NCBI GenBank assembly: GCA_963798805.1
Contig: CAWCVC010000008.1
Coordinates: 1-64,000 of the forward strand
DNA: 64,000 bases
Reading direction: 5' to 3'
From: CAVZCK01 sp963798805
GTDB taxonomy: Bacteria; Pseudomonadota; Alphaproteobacteria; Rhizobiales; Rhodomicrobiaceae
Position numbers and translations under genes: made by a program. This document shows positions 19,413 through 27,284 of this stretch, piece after piece. How positions within the stretch are numbered: the first letter of the stretch is position 1; the number at the start of each line of letters is the position of its first letter. The notes below the pieces were generated by a model that did not search any database, was not told the DNA's origin, and saw nothing but the letters and a program-made list of their open reading frames with translations.

Positions 19413-20636
19413 ATGTCCGAGATAAAAAAAGTCGTGCTCGCCTATTCCGGCGGCCTCGACACCTCGATCATCCTGAAATGGCTGCAAGTAACTTATGGCT
19501 GCGAGGTGGTGACCTTCACTGCGGACCTCGGTCAGGGCGAGGAACTGGAGCCCGCGCGCCGAAAGGCCGAGATGCTGGGCATCAAGGAGATCTTTATCGA
19601 GGATCTCCGCGAGGAGTTCGTGCGCGATTACGTTTTCCCGATGTTCCGCGCCAATGCGCTCTACGAAGGCGTCTATCTGCTCGGTACCTCGATCGCTCGG
19701 CCGCTGATCGCCAAACGCCAGATCGAGATCGCCCGCGAGACAGGGGCTGACGCCGTCTGTCACGGCGCGACCGGCAAGGGCAACGATCAGGTCCGCTTCG
19801 AGCTGAGCTATTATGCGCTCGAGCCGAACATCAAGGTGATCGCACCTTGGCGAGAATGGGAGTTTAAGAGTCGCAATGCACTGCTCGACTTCGCCGAGAA
19901 GAACCAGATTCAGGTGGCGAAGGATAAGCGCGGCGAAGCGCCATTCTCGGTCGACGCCAATCTGCTGCACACCTCTTCGGAAGGGAAGCTGCTGGAGGAC
20001 CCGGCGCGGGAATGTCCCGAATTCGTCTATCAGCGCACGGTCGATCCTGAGGATGCTCCGGACAAGCCGCAATATGTCGAGATCGGATTCGAGCGCGGAG
20101 ATGCCGTCAGTGTCGACGGCGAGCCGCTTTCTCCCGCGGCACTCCTGACCCAGCTCAACGAGCTCGGCGGTGCTCATGGCATCGGCCGCCTCGATCTCGT
20201 CGAGAACCGCTATGTCGGCATGAAGTCGCGCGGCGTCTATGAGACACCCGGCGGGACCATCCTCCTCACCGCTCACCGCGGCATGGAGAGCGTCACGCTC
20301 GACCGTGGTGCTGCGCATCTGAAGGACGAGCTGATGCCCCGCTATGCCGAGTTGATCTACAATGGCTTCTGGTTCTCGCCCGAGCGCGAAATGCTCCAAG
20401 CGCTGATCGACAAATCGCAGGAATACGTGACCGGCAAAGTCCGCCTGAAGCTCTACAAGGGCTCGGCCGCGGTGGTTTCACGTGAAACCCCATACTCGCT
20501 CTACAGCCAGGATCTTGTGACCTTCGAGGAGGGTGCTGTGGCCTACGATCAGCGCGATGCCGCCGGGTTCATCAAGCTCAACGCGCTACGCCTCAGGCTG
20601 GTTGGAGCGCGGGCGAAAAAGCACGCGCTGCGGTAA
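19413..20636 (+). CDS. argG: Argininosuccinate synthase
   Basis: Joins citrulline and aspartate with ATP in the next-to-last step of arginine synthesis. The 407 residues from the ATG at 19413 match the family; the open frame extends 51 codons upstream but that part is unlike ArgG. The N-type ATP-pyrophosphatase motif AYSGGLDTS is at residues 11-19, and the citrulline/aspartate-binding CHGATGKGNDQVRFE segment lies near 115. A near-perfect parS site is embedded in its 3' part (20474-20489). Confidence 0.97.
   Translation: MSEIKKVVLAYSGGLDTSIILKWLQVTYGCEVVTFTADLGQGEELEPARRKAEMLGIKEIFIEDLREEFVRDYVFPMFRANALYEGVYLLGTSIARPLIAKRQIEIARETGADAVCHGATGKGNDQVRFELSYYALEPNIKVIAPWREWEFKSRNALLDFAEKNQIQVAKDKRGEAPFSVDANLLHTSSEGKLLEDPARECPEFVYQRTVDPEDAPDKPQYVEIGFERGDAVSVDGEPLSPAALLTQLNELGGAHGIGRLDLVENRYVGMKSRGVYETPGGTILLTAHRGMESVTLDRGAAHLKDELMPRYAELIYNGFWFSPEREMLQALIDKSQEYVTGKVRLKLYKGSAAVVSRETPYSLYSQDLVTFEEGAVAYDQRDAAGFIKLNALRLRLVGARAKKHALR
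20474..20489. promoter_or_regulatory. parS centromere site inside argG
   Basis: GGTTTCACGTGAAACC, a perfect 16-bp palindrome with the full GTTTCACGTGAAAC core of the bacterial parS consensus; only the outermost base pair differs. It encodes Val-Ser-Arg-Glu-Thr of ArgG and lies about 9 kb from parAB. Confidence 0.85.
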
Positions 20637-20648
20637 GCCGTTCACGCG

Positions 20649-20674
20649 GGAACCGCGCCATCGTCCCGACCGTT
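20649..20674 (+). promoter_or_regulatory. EcfG-type general stress response promoter
   Basis: GGAACC with CGTTT after a 17-base spacer (counted from GGAAC), located 12 bases after the argG stop and 51 bases before the zinc metallopeptidase start. The orientation and distance are right for a promoter of that gene. Confidence 0.65.
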
Positions 20675-20724
20675 TACGCGCCTGCCTGGGCCTCGGCCCT
20701 AATATTCAGATTGGCGGGGATTTC

Positions 20725-21777
20725 ATGCGAGTTTTTTCTTGCGGCAACTGCGGTCGGCCCGTCTATTTCGACAATGTCGTCTGCGAAAATTGCGGGACAG
20801 CGCTCGGCTTCGACCCCGCAGACTTGACGATGAAGCCGCTTTACCCGGCCAGCGACGGCAAGCTCACCACCAAGTCGGAGCGCGACGGGCGAAAGGTCTA
20901 TTGCGCCAATTACAGCCACCAGGTCTGCAACTGGCTGGTCCCAGCGCAAGAGAGCGGCTCCCTATGCCTGAGCTGCGGTCTCAATCGCACCATTCCCGAC
21001 CTCAGCGTGCCAGGCAATCTGGAGCGCTGGTTCGAATTCGAAAAGGCGAAACGAAGGCTGATTTACGAGCTCCGGAAGCTAGGACTTCCGGTGAAGCGCG
21101 CCGGCGAGAACAACGGCGTCCCCCCCCTTGCTTTCGACATTCTCGCCGACGCGAAGACAGGTCATGAGAATGGGGTGATCACGCTCAATGTCGCCGAAGC
21201 CGACCCCGCCGTGCGCGAGCGTACTCGTGAGCAATTCGATGAGCCTTACCGGACGCTTCTCGGCCACTTCCGGCATGAGAGCGGTCATTATTATTGGCTG
21301 GCCCTGGTCGCAGACAGCCCTTCGCTCGCTCGCTTTCGCGAACTTTTCGGAGACGAGACCGCCGATTACGCCCAGGCGCTTGCGGCCTATCACCAGCAGG
21401 GGCCGAAACCGGATTGGGCGCAAAACTACATCTCGGCCTATGCAACTGCCCACCCATGGGAGGACTGGGCAGAAAGCTGGGCGCACTATCTGCACATGGT
21501 CGACGCGCTCGAGACCGCCGGCGATTACCGCTTGGAGCCACGTCTGCCCTACGGAAAAGCCGCTGGCCGCTCCTGGTTTTCGTCGTGGCCCGGCGATCCC
21601 TACCGTGCGCCCGGCGCGAAATCGCTGATCGATCGCTGGATCCCGCTTGCGCTCGCCATCAACAGCTTAAATCGAAGCATGGGGCTGTCGGATTTCTACC
21701 CCTTCGTCGTCTCGGCTCGCGCCGCTGAAAAGCTCGACTTCGTCCATCAGATCGTCAGGTCTGCGCACGACAAGTAG
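20725..21777 (+). CDS. Putative zinc-binding metallopeptidase with N-terminal zinc ribbon
   Basis: A 350-residue protein. The start at 20725 follows GGCGGGGA. The N-terminus carries a zinc ribbon with paired cysteines (C6, C9, C20, C23 in SCGNCG and VCENCG) and more cysteines near 58-85; the second half contains HFRHESGHYYW with H184, E185 and H188 as a HExxH-type metalloprotease site, plus a downstream WEDWAESWAHYLH segment that could supply the third ligand. This arrangement fits the family annotated as putative zinc-binding metallopeptidases, whose biological substrates are unknown. No signal peptide, so cytoplasmic. A stress promoter motif lies just upstream, suggesting general-stress control. 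Confidence 0.85.
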   Translation: MRVFSCGNCGRPVYFDNVVCENCGTALGFDPADLTMKPLYPASDGKLTTKSERDGRKVYCANYSHQVCNWLVPAQESGSLCLSCGLNRTIPDLSVPGNLERWFEFEKAKRRLIYELRKLGLPVKRAGENNGVPPLAFDILADAKTGHENGVITLNVAEADPAVRERTREQFDEPYRTLLGHFRHESGHYYWLALVADSPSLARFRELFGDETADYAQALAAYHQQGPKPDWAQNYISAYATAHPWEDWAESWAHYLHMVDALETAGDYRLEPRLPYGKAAGRSWFSSWPGDPYRAPGAKSLIDRWIPLALAINSLNRSMGLSDFYPFVVSARAAEKLDFVHQIVRSAHDK

Positions 21778-21850
21778 TCAAGCGGTCAAATACAACTGAC
21801 CACAAAACTTGCCCCTCGCAATGGCGCAATTCCGTGCCTATAATTTCAGT

Positions 21851-22381
21851 ATGAGCGGTGAGCGTATTCACATTCGAGAGGCAACACGGAGCGATGCGGC
21901 GGACATTGCTCGCGTCCACGAAGAGGCTTGGCGCTCGACCTATCAGGGCATCATTCCGCACCTGCATCTGGAGAAGATGATCGCTCGCCGTGGCCCAGCC
22001 TGGTGGGCGCGATCCTTGCGGCGGCCGGGTTCGGGAATGCTGCTGCTTCTGTTCGGCGGCACCGTTCAGGGCTACGCGTCTTTTGGCGCGGCGCGCGCGC
22101 TGTCAGGCCATCGAACTGGTGAGATTTTCGAGCTCTATCTGGCGCCCACATTTCAGGGCCTCGGCTTCGGCAAGAAGCTGTTCAATGCCGCCCGGCGCGC
22201 TCTCGAGCTGAAGGGCCGGCGCAGCCTTATCGTCTGGGCGCTCGCGGAGAACGAGTCCGCCTGTGCCTTCTATCAGCGCCTCGGAGGCAAACCGAGCGCA
22301 ACCGCCGCCGAGCATTACGGCGACGTCACCCTCAGCCGTGTCGCCTTCCTTTGGGAGTCGGTCAGGCGCCCGGCGCGTTGA
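21851..22381 (+). CDS. GNAT family N-acetyltransferase
   Basis: A 176-residue acetyltransferase of the GNAT fold. It opens with IHIREATRSDAADIARVH, the standard first strand and helix, and has the acetyl-CoA pyrophosphate loop QGLGFGKKLF near residue 107 and the NESACAFYQRLGG segment near 140. ATGs at 21821 and 21851 are both possible; neither has a good ribosome site. It converges on the VOC gene with a 4-base gap. The acceptor substrate is unknown. Confidence 0.85.
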   Translation: MSGERIHIREATRSDAADIARVHEEAWRSTYQGIIPHLHLEKMIARRGPAWWARSLRRPGSGMLLLLFGGTVQGYASFGAARALSGHRTGEIFELYLAPTFQGLGFGKKLFNAARRALELKGRRSLIVWALAENESACAFYQRLGGKPSATAAEHYGDVTLSRVAFLWESVRRPAR

Positions 22382-22385
22382 TCGC

Positions 22386-23030
22386 CTAAATCGTCACCGA
22401 TCCGGTGGGAGTCCTGATCCGCGCCGAGAGCACGGGCTCGGCCGCCTTTGCGATCGAAATCCGGCTGAAGGGGCGGGCGCAAAGCGTGCCGAGCGCATCC
22501 TTCAGCGCGACCGAATCGGGAGAGCCGAGCGTCAGCTCCTCGAGCTCGCATCCAAGCTCAGCCATGTTCTCCCACGGCCGCACGCCACCGTCCCACTCGA
22601 TCAGATGTGGGATTACGCCGCCACCCGGCAGATGGCCGTCCTCGGGCACAGTGAGATGCCAACTCAGCTCGCCCCGGCTGACAGGCAAGATCGCCCCGAG
22701 CGAAACAGCCGTGGATTGCACGGTCGCCACGATGTCGGAGGTCCGCGCCACCCAGGTGATCAAACGCGGGCCTTCGGCAAGGCGCGCGCGCATGGTGGGA
22801 TCGTCCAGCTCATACCATCGCGGACGTGGGGGTGCCGCGGCCGCGGGATCGATCGAGATCACCTCAAGATAGCTGTTCTGCCCGACGCGCATCAGGCGGT
22901 TATGTGTGCCCATCAGCTCGTGCCGTCCGCCCATGGGGATGTCGACGCCAAGACGTTCGCGGATGAAACGGGCTCCTTCGTCGAGTGACGCCGCGGCGAC
23001 GACAAGGTGGTCAAGTTCACAAGCGGGCAC
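22386..23030 (-). CDS. VOC/glyoxalase-like domain protein
   Basis: A 214-residue protein starting CELDHLVVAAASLDEGARF, the opening of glyoxalase-like (Glyoxalase_3 type) vicinal-oxygen-chelate proteins; GGRHELMGTHNRLM and YLEVISIDP give the first metal-ligand region (His and Glu). Its start overlaps the end of the thioredoxin-domain gene by 14 bases, so the two are probably co-translated. The reaction is unknown. Confidence 0.8.
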   Translation of the reverse strand: MPACELDHLVVAAASLDEGARFIRERLGVDIPMGGRHELMGTHNRLMRVGQNSYLEVISIDPAAAAPPRPRWYELDDPTMRARLAEGPRLITWVARTSDIVATVQSTAVSLGAILPVSRGELSWHLTVPEDGHLPGGGVIPHLIEWDGGVRPWENMAELGCELEELTLGSPDSVALKDALGTLCARPFSRISIAKAAEPVLSARIRTPTGSVTI

Positions 23031-25071
23031 CGCTACCTCCTAATTGCACAAGAGGAATGCGGGAGCTGCGCAAGGCAGAAAGCAGAGCATCCGCCTCGGT
23101 AACCGGCGGCGAACATTGCGGTCCGATGCACACGTAAGCAGTCGTTTTTCCGCCGACGGCCCGCATGCCGAAAGCCGGAGAACTTTGCGCCGGTGACGCT
23201 TCCTCCGAGATCCACTCTATTACGGTCCCGGGCAACGATATCTCTCGAAGCGCGCCGCGCATCGTATCATCGCCGGCCCCGCGCATGACGACAATATGCT
23301 GCGGCCGCAGATGATCGGCGAGGGCACTGAAGAAACCTGTATGCAGGCTTGCAAAACGGAACGCCTCGCCGGAGAAGCCCTTTCGCATCGCTTCGGCACT
23401 GTCGCGATAGGAGGTTTCCCCTGTAATGAGGTAAAGCGCTACCAGATTGCCGAGCATCACAGCGTTCGCATTGGGCGTGGCATCGTCCCGCGCCGAGAGT
23501 GTGCGGATAATGATATCGCCGGTGTCGGCCGCGGAAAGGTAGTATCCGCCTTGCGGCTCGGCCCAATATTGCGTGCGCATGATCTCGACCCAGTCCCGCG
23601 CATCGCGTAGCTGGGTCTCATCGCCACTCGCGAGATAAAGCGCGACTGCCGCCCGGATCATATTGGCATAGTCGCTGGCCACGGCGGGTGTCTTCGCCTG
23701 GCCGTCACGGTAGCTATGCATGAGCCGGCCATCGCGACTCATCCTGTCCCTGACGAAGCCATAGGCGCGGGATGCCGCCTCAGTCCAGGATTGCTGACCG
23801 AAAGCCTCCCCAGCATTGACGAGAGCCGCGATCGCCAGGCCGTTCCAGTCTGCGAGGACCTTGTCGTCCCACCCCGGCCGGGTGCGCGACTTGCGCGCTT
23901 CGAACAGCTTTGCGCGCAGTTCCGCGAGCTTTTCTTCCTCCGCCGGCGACAAAAGCTCCAGACGTCGAAGCCGGTTGAGAATGTTGGCCCCCTCCCAATT
24001 GCCGTCTTCCGTCACATCATAGATCTCGCAGAAGAACGCCGCGTCGTCCGCGTCGAGGATGTCGACAATCTCCCCCCGGCTCCAGACGTAAAACTTGCCC
24101 TCTTCGCCCTCGGAATCGGCATCATATGACGAGGCAAAGCCGCCGTCTGGCGCTGCCATCTCCCTCAGCAGCCAGCCGACCGTCTCGGCCACGCGACGCT
24201 GCAACAGCGGATGCCGCCGCTCCTTCCAGACCTCGGTCATCAGATCGACGAGCAGCGCATTGTCGTAGAGCATTTTCTCGAAATGCGGCACCAACCAGCG
24301 CTCATCGACCGAATAGCGCGCATAGCCGCCACCAAGGTGATCGTAAATGCCACCTTGCGAGATATGGATGAGCGCCTTTTCGACACCTTCGATGCACGGC
24401 GCGATGCCACGCCGCAGGCCGAGCTTCCACAGGAACTCCAGGATGACGCAGTTCGGGAATTTCGGCGCGCCGATAAGACCGCCATTGATCGGGTCGAGTG
24501 CGCGCGACAGTCGCGCAGCAAGATCGGCGAGCGTGTTTTCGTTGAGATTGTCCTCGTTTTGCGGCGCCGGCCTGGGTTGGACGGCAGCGCGCAGCATATC
24601 CGCGTTCTGCCGGACTTTGCCCTGCTCCTCGCGATAGATGCGGCTGATCTCGCGGAGCACATGGGTGAAGGCCGGGCGGCCGTAAATCTGTTCTTTGGGA
24701 AAATACGTGCCGCCCCAGAACGGCTCACCGTCCGGCGTCAGGAACATGGTTAGCGGCCAGCCGCCCTGCTCTCCGAGCTGATGCAGCGCGTTCATGTAGA
24801 GTGCGTCGACATCGGGGCGCTCCTCGCGATCGACCTTGATGTTGACGAACAGCTCGTTCATCACCGCGGCTGTGCCTATATCTTCAAAGCTTTCATGCGC
24901 CATGACGTGGCACCAATGGCACGCGGCATAGCCGACCGAGAGCAGCACCGGCTTGTCGAGCCGTTTCGCCTCGGCGAAGGCCTCCTCGGACCAAGGCCAC
25001 CAGTGGACCGGATTGTCCTTATGCTGCAGAAGATAGGGGCTGGTTTCCTGGCTGAGCCGGTTGTAGGACAA
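23017..25071 (-). CDS. Thioredoxin domain-containing protein (DUF255, YyaL/SSP411 type)
   Basis: A 684-residue protein. I place the start at a TTG (25071), preceded by AAGGAG at good spacing and matching the conserved opening NRLSQETSPYLLQHKDNPVHWW; an upstream in-frame GTG (25122) would overlap mnmE. The N-terminal thioredoxin-like domain (about 1-165) has a CHWC motif in the YAACHWCHVM segment; the rest is an (alpha/alpha)-barrel like those of sugar epimerases and cellobiose hydrolases. Homologues are widespread and their biochemical role is unclear. It is divergent from mnmE, with start codons only 43 bases apart, and overlaps the VOC gene downstream. Confidence 0.88.
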   Translation of the reverse strand: MSYNRLSQETSPYLLQHKDNPVHWWPWSEEAFAEAKRLDKPVLLSVGYAACHWCHVMAHESFEDIGTAAVMNELFVNIKVDREERPDVDALYMNALHQLGEQGGWPLTMFLTPDGEPFWGGTYFPKEQIYGRPAFTHVLREISRIYREEQGKVRQNADMLRAAVQPRPAPQNEDNLNENTLADLAARLSRALDPINGGLIGAPKFPNCVILEFLWKLGLRRGIAPCIEGVEKALIHISQGGIYDHLGGGYARYSVDERWLVPHFEKMLYDNALLVDLMTEVWKERRHPLLQRRVAETVGWLLREMAAPDGGFASSYDADSEGEEGKFYVWSRGEIVDILDADDAAFFCEIYDVTEDGNWEGANILNRLRRLELLSPAEEEKLAELRAKLFEARKSRTRPGWDDKVLADWNGLAIAALVNAGEAFGQQSWTEAASRAYGFVRDRMSRDGRLMHSYRDGQAKTPAVASDYANMIRAAVALYLASGDETQLRDARDWVEIMRTQYWAEPQGGYYLSAADTGDIIIRTLSARDDATPNANAVMLGNLVALYLITGETSYRDSAEAMRKGFSGEAFRFASLHTGFFSALADHLRPQHIVVMRGAGDDTMRGALREISLPGTVIEWISEEASPAQSSPAFGMRAVGGKTTAYVCIGPQCSPPVTEADALLSALRSSRIPLVQLGGSGARL

Positions 25072-25114
25072 GACATGCTCCTTTCGGATTGCGGCTTCTT
25101 CCGGAGTTCTGATC

Positions 25115-26437
25115 TTGGCCACGATCTACGCCCTCTCGAGCGGTCACGGAAAGGCCGGCGTCGCGGTCATTCGTATCTCGGGGCCCCAAGCTGGCGACGC
25201 CTTGCGCCGCCTTGCAGGGCCGCTTCCGCGTCCGCGCGTCGCCTTGCTGAAGGCGCTCCGTGATCCCGGCACGGACGAAGTCTTAGACCATAGCCTGATT
25301 ATATGGTTCCCCGCACCCGCAAGTTTTACCGGGGAGGACACCGCCGAGTTCCATGTGCATGGCGGACGGGCTGTAATCGACGGACTTTTCCGCGTGCTCG
25401 GCGCTATCGACGGGCTCCGGCCAGCCGAGCCGGGCGAGTTTACCCGGCGGGCCTTCGAGAACGGCAAGCTCGATCTCACTGAAGTGGAGGGCCTTGTCGA
25501 TCTGATCGACGCGGAAACGGAGGCGCAGCGGCGGCAAGCACTGAGGCAGTCGGAGGGCACGCTCGGCGCACTTTACGATAGCTGGCGGATCAGGCTGATC
25601 GACGCGCTGGCGAGCATCGAGGCCGAGCTGGATTTCTCTGATGAGGGCGACGTTCCCGAGGCCGTCGCCGAGCGCGCGCGGTCGCTGGTGCACGGCCTCA
25701 GCATGGAGATCGCAGATCATCTCGCTGACAGGCGCGCCGGCGAAATTCTGCGGGACGGACTGCGCGTGGTGATCGCCGGCCCGCCCAATGCGGGCAAATC
25801 CAGCCTGATGAATACCCTTGCTCGACGCGACGTCGCCATCGTCTCGGAAGAAGCCGGAACCACGCGCGACGTCATCGAAGTGCGGCTCGACCTCGGCGGT
25901 TTTCCGGTGATCCTGATGGACACCGCAGGCATTCGCGAAGCTGCCGGCGCCATTGAGCGGGAAGGCGTCCGGCGGAGTTTGGAGCGGGCGAAAAAGGCCG
26001 ACCTCGTGCTATGGATCGGCGACGCGACCGAGCCATCGAGCTTCGATCCCGCCGCCCTGCAGGTCACCGCCGGAACGCCGGTTATCCGCGTCGTCAACAA
26101 GATCGATCTCGTGCAGGTGCTGTCGCCCACGGATGCGTTGCCGATCTCGGTCAAGACCGGCGAAGGGCTCGACTGCATGATTGGAGAGCTTGCGGAAGAG
26201 GTGCGTCAGGCGGCGGATATTGGCGAAAGCCCGGCCATCACGCGCGAGAGGCATCGGCACGAGTTGGAGCGATGCGCCACCGCGCTCGACCGCTTCCTCG
26301 CCGGCGAATTCGCGGATCTCGAATTGCGGGCCGAAGACCTGCGTGACGCCGCGACCGCGCTCGCCCGTTTGACCGGCCGGGTCGATGTGGAGGACATCCT
26401 CGACAAGATTTTCGCCGAGTTTTGCATCGGGAAGTAA
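25115..26437 (+). CDS. mnmE: tRNA modification GTPase MnmE
   Basis: With MnmG it installs the carboxymethylaminomethyl group on U34 of tRNAs reading split codon boxes. The 440-residue protein begins at a TTG with CGGAG upstream (ATIYALSSGHGKAGVAVIRISG). It has the formyl-THF-binding N-domain (about 1-118), a helical domain interrupted by the G domain (Walker A GPPNAGKSS near 225, DTAGIRE, NKID), and ends in the invariant C-terminal CIGK with the catalytic cysteine. Its partner mnmG lies 850 bases downstream with one gene between. Confidence 0.96.
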   Translation: MATIYALSSGHGKAGVAVIRISGPQAGDALRRLAGPLPRPRVALLKALRDPGTDEVLDHSLIIWFPAPASFTGEDTAEFHVHGGRAVIDGLFRVLGAIDGLRPAEPGEFTRRAFENGKLDLTEVEGLVDLIDAETEAQRRQALRQSEGTLGALYDSWRIRLIDALASIEAELDFSDEGDVPEAVAERARSLVHGLSMEIADHLADRRAGEILRDGLRVVIAGPPNAGKSSLMNTLARRDVAIVSEEAGTTRDVIEVRLDLGGFPVILMDTAGIREAAGAIEREGVRRSLERAKKADLVLWIGDATEPSSFDPAALQVTAGTPVIRVVNKIDLVQVLSPTDALPISVKTGEGLDCMIGELAEEVRQAADIGESPAITRERHRHELERCATALDRFLAGEFADLELRAEDLRDAATALARLTGRVDVEDILDKIFAEFCIGK

Positions 26438-26451
26438 CGCGCAACGCTCGC

Positions 26452-26467
26452 TGTTTCACATGAAACG
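26452..26467. promoter_or_regulatory. parS-like site downstream of mnmE
   Basis: TGTTTCACATGAAACG differs from the parS core GTTTCACGTGAAAC at a single central position. It lies in the short mnmE-phosphatase gap, 3.4 kb from parA, and its right edge runs into a 7-bp hairpin (AACGCGC TGA GCGCGTT). Confidence 0.6.
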
Positions 26468-26547
26468 CGCTGAGCGCGTTAGGCCTTGAGCTAGGTCCCG
26501 ATCTCTTCTAATCATCCATCAGAATCGAGCGTCAGGGGAGAGTCGCG

Positions 26548-27166
26548 GTGTTCATGCTTATCGTCCGCTTCATCCGCCATGGTGAAAGCCTCGCGAATGC
26601 CGGCGGGAATCACGAGCGCCACCCACAGCATTCCGCTTACCGACCGCGGGCGGGCGCAGGCATTGGCTGTGAGCGAGAGTTTCACTTCGGCCCCAGCCGT
26701 GATCATCACATCGCCTTATCTGCGCGCCCATGAAACGGCCAAGCCAACTGTGGCGCGCTTCCGGCATGTGGCATTCGAGACCTGGCCGATCCAGGAATTC
26801 ACCTACCTCGCCAGGGAGCGCTGCTTAAACACCACGACGACACAGCGCGCCCCGTGGGCGTTGGCCTTTTGGGATGCCGCCGATCCGGATTATGTCGATG
26901 GCGGAGGAGCAGAATCCTATCGGGATCTCATCGGTCGCGTGCGCACTCTGCTCGACCGGCTGGCGCGACTCACGGCGCCGTCCGCCGCGATCTTCTCGCA
27001 TGGCACCTTGATGAAAGCCGTGCATTGGGAAATTGAGAATCGCGGCTGTGCGGTCAGTCCAGCAACGATGCGGGCCTTCCGCGCGTTCCATCTTGCAGCG
27101 CCAATCGCTAACGCCGAGGGCTTCAGTGCCTATCGGATTGGATCGAAATGGCGTATCGAGAACTGA
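26548..27166 (+). CDS. Histidine phosphatase family protein, frameshifted
   Basis: Member of the phosphoglycerate-mutase-like histidine phosphatases. The first frame (GTG 26548 or ATG 26554) contains the phospho-histidine motif RFIRHGESLAN; the match is then lost and continues in the next frame with TSATHSIPLTDRGRAQAL through the second catalytic histidine (IFSHGTLMKA). Removing one base in GGCGGGAATCACG (26602-26614) rejoins them as a 205-residue protein of normal size, A-G-G-I-T-S at the junction. Substrate unknown. It sits between mnmE and mnmG, all rightward. Confidence 0.8.
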
Positions 27167-27284
27167 CGGCGCCCTCGTGGATCAGATCGTTCGACTTTGA
27201 CGCCAATATTGTAAGCGACTATCTTTCGCCCAACTTTCCCTAACGAGCAGAGTTTGCGAGCCGGGCGGCTTCGGGACACGGCCT

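Noticed and set aside
19287..20399. 370-codon minus-strand frame antisense to argG
   Set aside because: ArgG is unmistakable on the plus strand.
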